64,000 bases of DNA, from positions 248,001 to 312,000 of the forward strand of contig JACCLO010000021.1 in assembly GCA_029448655.1 (NCBI GenBank), read 5' to 3'. The DNA comes from Wolfiporia cocos (lineage: Eukaryota; Basidiomycota; Agaricomycetes; Polyporales; Phaeolaceae). The notes under the pieces were generated by a model. The model ran no database searches. It saw only the letters and a list, made by a program, of their open reading frames with translations, and had not been told where the DNA came from. The first letter of the stretch is position 1. The number at the start of each line of letters is the position of its first letter. The translations under genes and the position numbers were made by a program. This document shows, piece after piece, positions 1-8,799 of the stretch.

Positions 1-551
1 GGGTCTCTAACTCCTGTTCGGCGGGCCCTCTGAGTCTCGGTAGGCAGCGGAAATAATACTCTATCGCCCTCCATAAAATCAAACGGCCTTGCAACTCGGC
101 GTCGTTCGTCGGGGGTGAAAAAGCGGGCGGGTCGCGGTGTGTATTCGGGTCGGTTGGGAGCAACGTGCTCGCGATCCTCGAAGTCGTTGAGCGCGTGTCG
201 TAGTCGGGCCGTTGTAGTGGCGGCCAATCGGTCGATAAGTCTGTCGGTGAGTAGCTCGAGTCCCTCCCTCTGCGCTCTGATCTGCCCCTCCATTCGGACG
301 AGGTCCTCGGTGATGTTCTGGTACGAGCTGTAAACGTGGGTGAGGTCCTGCGCGATGTCGAAGAGGGCCGACCAGCCATCGGCTCGGCCAGCAAAAGGTC
401 CCTCGGCCCTGTACCAGAGGAGGGCGTGTCTAATCTGCAGATGCTGGGGGGAGTACCTTCTTGGTGGCGTACCTCGCGGTCGGCCTTCTCGACGATCTGC
501 ATCGCCAGGGGTCGTGGTACGGCGGGGGAGTTGGTGGCGAGTCGTCGACAT
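1..551 (-). CDS. Possible third ORF overlapping the end of pol (partial)
   Basis: In the -1 frame relative to pol, minus-strand ATG at 551 opens a frame with no stop to the window edge (183 codons); the frame itself is open from about 655. After a basic Pro/Arg-rich start, the product has a long helical stretch with heptad-like spacing (for example DLVRMEGQIRAQREGLELL, about residues 80-150), then an Arg/Pro-rich segment and FDFMEGDRVLFPLP. The pol frame over the same bases gives a disordered Ser/Thr/Arg/Pro sequence. The third frame is therefore a real candidate, either an extra retroelement protein or a frameshifted continuation of Pol. It matches no family I recognise. Confidence 0.5.
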   Translation of the reverse strand, partial: MSTTRHQLPRRTTTPGDADRREGRPRGTPPRRYSPQHLQIRHALLWYRAEGPFAGRADGWSALFDIAQDLTHVYSSYQNITEDLVRMEGQIRAQREGLELLTDRLIDRLAATTTARLRHALNDFEDREHVAPNRPEYTPRPARFFTPDERRRVARPFDFMEGDRVLFPLPTETQRARRTGVRD

Positions 552-3500
552 ACTATTACTGTCTTGTTTTCGAGTGTCGGGGTTGTCCTGACTCTCGTCC
601 TGTGGTAGTCTTTTATCAGCTCCTTGGAATGCTCCAAGTCCACCTCATCTTCCCATGAGTTATCTGCCGTGGCATAGCCTTTCCACTTGACGAAGTACTG
701 ATGCTTCTTCCCTCGCCATCTATCAGCCAAGATGGCTTCGACTTCGTATTCTTCTTGTCCCTTGATGATATCAGGTGGTGGCCGTAGGTAATTGGGTCCG
801 TGCACCCTCGTTTCTCTGAACGGTTTTAGTAAGGCGGCATGGAATACCGGATGAATCTTCCAGTTCCTCGGTAACTGCAATCGGTATGTCGTGGGTCCCA
901 TCTTTTCTGCGATGGTGAAGGGTCCCTCTCTTTTTGGTGCTAGTTTGTTCGATTCGTAGGGGATTGTTAGGTTCTTGGCATCGAGCCAGACCTTGTCCCC
1001 TTTCTCAAGCTTTGGCAGTTCTCTGAGGAACCGCCCTGCCATTCTTTTCTGGGCTAATTCATGCGCGATGAATGCCATCTTTCGCGCCTCTTTGATCTTT
1101 TTGATCCTGTCAACTGCTGCCGGGACGTTCCCTACTCTGTCATAATCTGGGAATCCCCTCGGGACGTATCCTAGGATTATTTCGAGCGGCGCTGGCCGGT
1201 TTTCGGTTCGTCTGGTGTTGTGCGCAAATTCGACGTCAGGCAATCGTTGTACCCATTGGAATGGGTCGTTCATGCAATAGATGCGAAGGTATACTTCGAT
1301 CTGTTGATTCATTCTTTCTGTCTGCCCGTCGGTCTGTGGATGGTACGCCGTACTCATCGCTGATTCTGTTCCCTGCAGCTTGCATAATTCCTTGAAAAGC
1401 TTTGATGCAAACTGCGGTCCTCTGTCTGAAATGATCTTTCGGGGGATGCCATATAGCCAGTAGATTTTCCGGTGAAATATCTCTGCCGCCCCTTCGCTAG
1501 TGATCGTTTTGTCGCATGGGGTGAGAGAGATGGCCTTGGATAGGCCATGGTCGACAATCACCATCATGGAGTCATACTTTCCGACTCTTGGCAGGTCGGT
1601 GACAAAATCGACCGAGCACTGTGAGAAGGGGAGGGCGTCTTCCCGTGTCGGTATTGGTTGCAACGGGGGTTTCAGCGGATTCCTATCAGGTTTCATCTGT
1701 TGACAGATTGCACAGCCCCGGACGTATTCCGCTATCATTGTTCCCATGTCAGGCCACCAAAAGTGGGTCGTAATCTGTACTGTTGTACCCCAGATCCCAG
1801 GGTGTCCGGCCGGGATTGTGTCGTGGTATTTTGAGATGACGTCCCGTCGAAGGCCCTCATCTTTCGGCACGTACATCCTGCCCCTGTAGAGCAGTATCCC
1901 ATCTGTTTGTTGCCATTCATTTGCGGTGGTTCTCGCGGGGAATTCGCCTGTGCCCCCTAGAGCGCGGATCGCCTGTTCCGCAGATTCATCTCGATTGTTG
2001 GCGTTCTTGATCCGATCGATGATCGGGATCTGGATTGCGTGGACGACGAGTTCGTCTGGAATCATGGTGATTCCCTCGTTGTCTTCGTTGCTTTCGTCCA
2101 GGTGGTACAACCTAGAAAGCGTGTCGGCCATGACTAGTTTCCTTCCGGGGACGTGCTGTAATTTCAGGTCGAATTGCGAAAGGAATAGATGCCATCTCGC
2201 TTGTCGCCGGTTTAGGCGCTGTGCGCTTCTCCAGTACGTCAGGTTCTGATGATCACTTCGGATCAAGATCCGATGCGGTGCTCCTTCCAATAGGTGCCGC
2301 CATTCTTCTAATGCTCGGACTATCCCGAGTAGTTCGCGATCGTAGATTTCGTAGTTCCGTTCTGTTGGTGTCAGGGATTGTGAGAGATATCCCACCGACC
2401 GTTCGCTCCCTGTTTCATCTATCTGTTTCAGTACTGCTCCTGTGGCGAACTGAGATGCATCTGTTTCGAGGATGAACGGTTTCTCCTTGTCTGGTGTTCC
2501 TAGTGCGGGTGCCGTCGTGAATGCTTTCTTCATGAATTCGAATGCTTTCTGTTCTTTCTCCGTCCATTGGAACCCTGTCCCCGTGACCGTTTTTGTGAGG
2601 TCTACCAGGGGTCGGGCGTGCGTAGAGTAGTGATCGATAAATTTCCGATAGAAGTTTGCGAATCCTAAGAAAGATCTGACTTCTTTAAGATTTCGAGGAG
2701 TCGGCCACTCCTTAATCCCATTGAGTTTCGCTGGGTCCATCTGGATATTTCCTGGGGTGATGACTAGTCCCAGAAATTCGACTCTGTCGACACCAAAGGC
2801 GCATTTTTCGGGTTTCACAAAGAGATGGTTATCCACCAATCTCTGAAGGATCCGCCGTTCTCGTTCCTTGTGTGTTTTCTCGTCTTCCGAGAAAATGAGG
2901 ATGTCGTCCATATAAACGAGGACCCATCCTTCGAGGATTTCTTCTTTCAGGATTTCGTTCATCATTGCCTGAAAGGTCCCAGGTGCATTGCACAATCCGA
3001 AAAACATAACCGTGGGCTCGTACAACCCTCGGTTTGTTTTGAAAGCCGCTTTCCATTCGTCTCCCTTTTTGATCCGCACGTTGTTGTACCCCGCTCTAAG
3101 GTCCATTTTTGTGAAGATCTTTGCTCCTTTGAGCTTTTCCAGGAGCTCTGAGATTAGTGGCAAGGGATAGACGTTCTTTATCGTCCCTTCGTTCAGATAT
3201 CGATAATCTTGACAGGGTCGTAGGCCGCTGTCCTTCTTTGGGACGAAAAAGAATGGTGATGCCATCGGGGATTTTGAAGGGACTATGAATCCCTTGGCCA
3301 AGTTTTCCTTTAAGAATTCGTCCAGCGCCTGCTGTTCTTTAGGTGAGAGTGCATAGACTTTGCAGTCTTTCGGCACGAAATCGGGTTTTAATTCGATTGC
3401 GTGGTCCCATGGTCTCGACGGGGGGAACGCTGCTGCGGACTCCTTGCTGAACACCTTGGCGAAATTCAATAGGTGTTTCGGGACCATCTCCTCAATTGTT

Positions 3501-4654
3501 CGTTCCGGTTCGGGGGTCTTCTGCGCAAATTCCTGGGATTTCGTCAACGCTTTCCTGACAGCGTTGATGATTTGTATCTTTGTTCGGAACTTCTTTCGCG
3601 TCTCCCCTTTCTTTCCTATGATCCTAGGGTTATCTTTCGCAAAGCGTCGGATCGCTTCGTACTCCTCGGGAGTATAGAGCCGCTGCGCTGTTTCTTCTGG
3701 CTGGTCCGTGGATCCAAACCCTTTCTCCCCTCGTTCTGTTTCATCTAGGTCCTCGACCTCTACAATGTCGGGGGTGAGGTGTCGTTCGAAAATTATCTGG
3801 GCTATTCGCATGCCCGGGATAATTCTATGTGCCTTGTCTGAGTGGTTGAAGACGATGGCTCCGACGTCTCCTCGGTAGTCCGAGTCTATGATTCCGGCTT
3901 GTACTACCAACCCGTGTCTGAGGGTGTTGCCTGATCGTCCGGCCAGCCTTCCATACGATCCTTTCGGGATCTTCATTTTTACTCCTGTGGAGACGAGTTT
4001 CCATCCTCCGGCGGGAATCTCAGTTTCTTCTGCGGCGTAAAGGTCATACCCCGCAGCTTCTTGGGTCCCCTTTGTTGGAATTTTTCCTTCTGGGGCAACT
4101 ACCATCTCCACCGTATCTATTCGGATCGTGGCTTCCTGTTTCTTTTCTTCTGCCCCTAGTATTGATCGTACGTCGACTGTTTGGTCCTTCCAGTCGATTG
4201 TAGGATTTTCGTCTTTTAGCCATCCATACCCTAGAATCATATTCTCTGTTCCGATCGATCCTACCAGGAATCGGACTTTTCGTGTTTTCTGGGTCTTCGG
4301 GTATCGTAGTAGTATGGTGGCTTCTCGGTCTATTCGTCCATCTTTGTTTTCTGTTCCGTCAACATTTTTGACGATGATCGGGTTCTTCAAGGGTTGCGTG
4401 GGCACCTTGTATTTTTCTACCACTCTGCTGTGGATCAGGTTCGACATTGCTCCTGAGTCGATTAGTGCATTGCACTTCACGGGTTTTGCCAGCGTCATGA
4501 TTACCGGGATGAAGAGAGATCGATTCTTCTCGAACGAGGTAATTACATGCGCTGCTTTCTCGGAGGGTAAGACCGTGGGCTTCCCTCCTAGGCAAAATCC
4601 TGTTCTTCTACGAGCCGTGCTAGGAGTTCGGGGTTCTTGGCTTTCAGAGCCCTA
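1..4654 (-). CDS. pol: Pol polyprotein, element 1 (partial at window edge)
   Basis: The frame is open from after a TAG at about 4655 to position 1, over 1,540 codons. In order I read: aspartic protease (LIDSGAMSNLI, about 4440-4475); dUTPase-like domain (AAGYDLYAA, GRSGNTLRHG, AGIIDSDYRGDVG, RGEKGFGSTD, about 3760-4070); reverse transcriptase with YMDD (about 2900); RNase H (about 2080-2500); integrase with an H/C zinc module (about 1700-1850) and a D,D,E core (about 1250-1650); and a chromodomain (EYEVEAILADRW, HQYFVKWKGY, about 610-760). It has no ATG near the start and follows Gag by a -1 shift. The tail below 600 is Ser/Arg/Pro-rich, and another frame there looks more protein-like. Confidence 0.92.
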
Positions 4655-6435
4655 ATTGCTGTGACCGCTCTGTTAGCGGTGATGTATTCAGTCTCTTCTT
4701 CAGAGACTTCTTCAATGCGAGCTTCTTGCTCGGCTTCTTCTTCCTCGGTTTTTCGAGTAGTCCGCCTAGGGCGAGCTGGCTTCCTTGGCCTCTTCGGGCA
4801 GTCCCGCGACATATGCCCTGGCTGATGACAGGTGAAACATTTTCCCTTCTTGATGTGATCATCCCTTTCCTGGGTGGTCATTCGATCTACATCCATCGCA
4901 TTCAGATCTTTCGGTGCGGGTGCCTGTGGAGCACTAGTGCGTCCGTTATTCTGGTTCGAGGCTTGCCAAGCCTTCTTCTTGACAAATGGCTTATCTCGTT
5001 TCAAGAATATCTTGTACGTATTTTCATAGTACGAGGCAGCGGACTGCCATTCGTCAATGGTCGCTGGCAGCGGCCGTACACCGATGATGTATCGGGTCGT
5101 GTGTTCGGGTAACCCTTTCTCGAAGAGGGTTATGAGCAGCGCGTTTCCGTCCGCGCTGTATCGGTCATACTGGGCCTTTCCGGCCAAGTTGTTGAACTCG
5201 GTGATATAATCATCGATGTCCTTCCTGTCCTGGGTTACGTCCAGGATTTTCTTCCGCGCCTTCTGTACTTCTTCGATGGCTCCGAAGGCTTTCTGGAAGT
5301 CTGCGTCAAACTGTGCAAGACTAGGCGGGAAGAATCGTTTCGTCTGGGGGTTCGTATAAACCCGGTGATAATTCTGTTTCCATTGGCCCGTTTTCCCCTT
5401 GTTCGAAATATAAGAGAGGATAAAGATCACTCTCTGAACGTCGTTCTGGAATGACGTTTCGTACATCGTAAACCAGGAATTGCACTGGTTTATGAAGTTC
5501 TGCATGTCAGATCGTTCCCCGTCGAATACGTCTGGGGGATTGATTTTTATCATTGGGGGTCGGTAGTACGGGTTCGGCGTTGGAGGTTGAGGCTGCGGCG
5601 CATTCGGTGGCGGAGGCCCTCCTGGGGGTCCTCCTCCTCCCGGGTATCCTCCACTCGGGTTTCCTGGGTTTCCTCCGGGGTTCCCTGGGTTCCCTCCAGG
5701 GTTTCCTCCTCCGGGGTTCGCGGGGGTTCCTCTTCCGAGTCCTCCAGGAGGGGGGGCATTCCCTCCTCCGAGTCCGAAGTTTCCTCCCAGTCCTCCTCCG
5801 CTTGTACCTGCGGAGGTTCGTCCAAATAGGCCTGAAGGCCATGTTCCTGGGTTTGTCGTTCCCATTCCTCCGCTTGGGCTAGTCCAAGACGGATCTCCTC
5901 CGCTACCCATTCCGGGTGCGTTCTGTGGGGGGTTTCCAAAGAGGTTTGTTCCTCCAGCCATAGGCCCAATCCCACTCTGCGCAAAAGCAGATATAAATCC
6001 TGGAGGGTCCTGTCCTCCGGTCTGGCTGTTATCTGTTCCTGTAAAGTTTCCAGGATTTCTCCCATCATCTCCGATGCGCTCAATTCCTGCCATTCCTGTG
6101 GCGCCCGAAGGCTGATTCGTATTTCCATCGGCATCGAAGGTTCTGTTGATGGTTTCGGTTTCGTTTTCGGTCAACGTCGCGGTTGACATCGGAGGGATTT
6201 CTCCGAATCGTTCGAACGCTTCACGCGTTATTTCCCAAGCGGTCGTTCCTGCGGAGGGGTATACTTGTACCCACTTCGATGCCCTATCTTCTCTGGGGAT
6301 GACAACAATTCCTCCGCGGTTACGGAAGGCTCCAATGGTGTCAGTCCACTCGTATTGGTTGAGTCTGTAGACTCCCTGAATGTCCTCGGGCAAGAGTTCA
6401 ATCAGTCGTGCTGGGAATTCTGGTCCAAATATCAT
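4588..6435 (-). CDS. gag: Gag polyprotein, element 1
   Basis: This 615-residue ORF is the structural protein that packages the element's RNA in cytoplasmic particles. A central region rich in Gly, Pro and Asn (residues about 170-280, repeats such as GNPGGNPGNP) precedes a capsid-like helical region (about 300-470). A CCHC zinc knuckle, CFTCHQPGHMSRDC, lies at residues 533-546 and is followed by a basic and then acidic tail. ATG at 6435 lies 46 nt inside the LTR end and is the first in frame. The ORF ends in TAG at 4588. Pol overlaps the last 66 nt in the -1 frame, so Gag-Pol is probably made by -1 frameshifting. No canonical slippery heptamer was found. Confidence 0.92.
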   Translation of the reverse strand: MIFGPEFPARLIELLPEDIQGVYRLNQYEWTDTIGAFRNRGGIVVIPREDRASKWVQVYPSAGTTAWEITREAFERFGEIPPMSTATLTENETETINRTFDADGNTNQPSGATGMAGIERIGDDGRNPGNFTGTDNSQTGGQDPPGFISAFAQSGIGPMAGGTNLFGNPPQNAPGMGSGGDPSWTSPSGGMGTTNPGTWPSGLFGRTSAGTSGGGLGGNFGLGGGNAPPPGGLGRGTPANPGGGNPGGNPGNPGGNPGNPSGGYPGGGGPPGGPPPPNAPQPQPPTPNPYYRPPMIKINPPDVFDGERSDMQNFINQCNSWFTMYETSFQNDVQRVIFILSYISNKGKTGQWKQNYHRVYTNPQTKRFFPPSLAQFDADFQKAFGAIEEVQKARKKILDVTQDRKDIDDYITEFNNLAGKAQYDRYSADGNALLITLFEKGLPEHTTRYIIGVRPLPATIDEWQSAASYYENTYKIFLKRDKPFVKKKAWQASNQNNGRTSAPQAPAPKDLNAMDVDRMTTQERDDHIKKGKCFTCHQPGHMSRDCPKRPRKPARPRRTTRKTEEEEAEQEARIEEVSEEETEYITANRAVTAIRALKAKNPELLARLVEEQDFA

Positions 6436-6469
6436 GTGCCCTTACACCGTGGTAGGTGAGGGTGTGATA

Positions 6470-6480
6470 AGCTCGACCTT
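6470..6480 (-). promoter_or_regulatory. Primer-binding site of self-priming type
   Basis: One base inside the LTR end, 11 nt (plus strand agctcgacctt) are the exact reverse complement of 6806-6816 inside the LTR. On the transcript the two would pair, so the RNA's own 5' end could prime reverse transcription, as known for Tf1/sushi-type elements. A chance 11-nt match within a 708-bp LTR is unlikely (about 2 in 10,000). No tRNA 3'-end complement starting TGG was seen here. Confidence 0.7.
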
Positions 6481-6481
6481 C

Positions 6482-7189
6482 TGTTACGGGTCGAATACCC
6501 GTTCGTATATTCGAGTCGCGAATATAGATCGTTCTTCTGCACGTGGGCGTATAGCCGTATGCAAGGCAAATGCTCGTTAGATGCCTTCAAGTCCTAGGTG
6601 GAGTTCCTAGGAGATCGTATAATATCCAATACGCGTTAGAGGATATAATCTGTTCAGGTGCGAGTCTGATAGAATATAAGACTCGCCTAAGTCCGAGAAG
6701 TCAGTGTGCACTTCGAGGACTTAGTCGTTCGGTTGCTCGGGAGAGAAATACTGAGCGTAGTTTCCTACGTTTGAGAACGAGTATAAGACTTCTTGTTTAT
6801 ACAACAAGGTCGAGCTAAAGAGCCTCGACAGTAGGTACATTAGTTTATCTACTACGTTGGGTTTCAGGGGTCAAGTCCGTCCCAGATGTCACCGATACTA
6901 TCTACGCTATAGTATCAAACGTTTGATAGGTATGTAGTGATAGTCCTGAGACGATAGATAGGTATGATGGCGGTTGAACGCCATCTATCAGCTAATAAAC
7001 GATGAACATGAAACGGTGACAGAGTTGGATCTGTCAAAGGTGAAACGCGCCCTATAGACTAGTACAACTGGGGATGCGCCCAGTAGAGTTACGAATAGCC
7101 AGGGGGGTTGGTTGCGCAACAAGTCCCTGTATCGTATTCGCCCAGTGGTGAGTTCTGTCGATATTCGAAAAATCAAAATAACCGTAACA
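6482..7189 (-). repeat. 5' LTR of element 1
   Basis: The 708-bp segment starts TGTTACGG and ends CCGTAACA, an 8-bp perfect terminal inverted repeat with TG...CA ends. On the minus strand it lies directly upstream of the primer site and gag. The five bases outside it (7190-7194, tactg) would be one copy of the target-site duplication. A TATA-like stretch at about 6840-6855 (minus strand) lies about 30 bp upstream of the 11-nt self-complementary site at 6806-6816, so transcription probably starts there. Confidence 0.88.
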
Positions 7190-7485
7190 TACTGTGTACG
7201 TGTGTCTTGTACGCAAAGCTTGCCAGCGGGAGTAAGTCCGGCCAGTTCGTATGTGTATCGTTAATAAATAATCTCAGGTAGACCTCGAGTTCCTGGTTCA
7301 TATGTTCCGTTTGCCCGTCTGTTTGTGGATGGAACGCGGTACTCGGGTTTCCCTGTATGCCTAGTCTACGATATACGTCCTTTATGAACTCTGCTACAGA
7401 TTGTGGTCCTCTGTCACTAAATACTTTCTTTGGTAGTCCGTGTTGTGTATATACTTTATCTATAAATATGTTGGCCCATCCTTCG

Positions 7486-8043
7486 TGTCACGGATGTGCC
7501 CAGGGGGCCACTGTACGTTCCTCGCATTAGTTGTATGTGCAGCGCTAGGTGTACGCCGCACCGCTACGCTAATGCTACTCTCACGTTAGTCCGAGTCTGT
7601 TGGTCACCTGATCATTAGGTTAGCGCTGTAGGGTAGCGCGCGCCTCAGGTATCTACGTTATGGTCACACAGTTACAATGGTCACAAGTAGTTACATGTAT
7701 CATGTGCTCTCTTAGTTACGGCGCACAGGCCACTACTTTAGGGTGGCCATTACTGGCCAACTCACCATGTATAAGTACGACGGATGTGGGCCTTACAGCC
7801 CCATCCTTGAGATTCTCGTCAATGCACATAGTGCCTTTCTTACAACTTCCCTGTGTGCGCTCTGGCCCGGGGCCCCTCTATGACTAGCTTGTCTGTGTGC
7901 CACCTCAGTATGTCGCCTCTTAGGAGTCCCTGGATGCGGGGTACAGCCGACGTCGTCACCTCTGCTGGGTTGCGCACCGCCTTGTTAGGCGTATAGGATC
8001 TCCCCAGTTGCCTGGGTCCGCACAGACGTGTAAGTCTGTGACA
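7486..8043. repeat. Solo LTR A (558 bp) with target-site duplication
   Basis: The segment begins TGTCACGG and ends TCTGTGACA (inverted ends TGTCAC/GTGACA). It is flanked on both sides by the 5-bp duplication CTTCG (7481-7485 and 8044-8048). Removing it and one copy of CTTCG rejoins the integrase reading frame of element 2 exactly. It is therefore the remnant of a full element that recombined between its LTRs. Transcription orientation could not be decided. Confidence 0.92.
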
Positions 8044-8228
8044 CTTCGGCTGATAGTTTAGTCGTTGTTGGTACAGCTATATAGTCCTTTGACTTCATGT
8101 CTACTACTACAATGATTGCGTCGCGACCCTTGGAAGTGGGGAGTCCCGTGATCATATCAACGGAAATGTTCTCCCAGTTGTGTGCTGGAGTTGGATTTGG
8201 GTTGAGTGGAGCCGCGTGTTTGGATCGG

Positions 8229-8799
8229 TGTCACGGATGTGCCCAGGGGGCCACTGTACTTCCCTCGCTATAGGTTCCACATGCGGCGCTAGGCGTACGC
8301 CGCGTCTCTGGTCCTCAGCCACCTCCTCGTGCGTCTCTCTAGTTTGTTGGTCACCTGACTGTTAGGTTAGCGCTGTAGGGTAGCGCGCGCCTCAGGTATC
8401 TCACGCTACGGTCACACTAGTTACAATGGTCACTGTAGTTACATGTATCATGTGCCCTCTTAGTTACGGCGCACAGGCCACTACTTTAGGGCGGCCATTA
8501 CTGGCCAACTCACCATGTATAAGTACGACGGATGAGGACTTACATCCTCATCCTTGAGATTCTCGTCAATGCACCTAGTGCCTCTCTTATCATCTGTCTG
8601 AGCGTGCTCTGGCCCGAGGGCCCCTCTTGTCTTGCTCGACTGTGTGATGCCTCTCTATGTCGCCTCTAGGAGTCCTTAGGGAATGGTCACCTTTGGTACA
8701 GCCGACAAGGTCACCGCTGGCGCGGCGTCGCACACGTCTTGTAGGGCGTTAGGGAGTCCCCCTGATGCCAGGGTCGCACAGACTGGTAAGTCTGTGACA
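8229..8799. repeat. Solo LTR B (571 bp) with target-site duplication
   Basis: Same family and orientation as solo LTR A: TGTCACGGATGTGCCC start, TCTGTGACA end, long shared stretches, but visibly diverged. It is flanked by the duplication ATCGG (8224-8228 and 8800-8804). Excision restores the integrase frame between the zinc module and the catalytic core of element 2. Divergence between A and B shows they are separate insertions, not one duplicated copy. Confidence 0.92.

Larger units (their letters stand above)
1..7189 (-). mobile_element. Ty3/gypsy chromovirus (element 1), intact, left end outside window
   Basis: Reading the minus strand, the element has a 708-bp LTR, a primer-binding site, gag, a pol frame open to the window edge, and a chromodomain after the integrase. 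Domain order in pol is protease, dUTPase-like, reverse transcriptase, RNase H, integrase, chromodomain, which is the Ty3/gypsy order plus an extra dUTPase. No stop or frame break was found in gag or pol, so the copy looks young. It is inserted in the integrase gene of element 2: the host reading frame ends at 7190 beside the LTR end. The second LTR and the left target-site duplication lie beyond position 1, so LTR identity and insertion age cannot be judged here. Confidence 0.93.

Noticed and set aside
7190..7205. End of element 2 integrase as an independent gene fragment
   Set aside because: It is simply the cut edge where element 1 inserted; the rest should lie left of the window.
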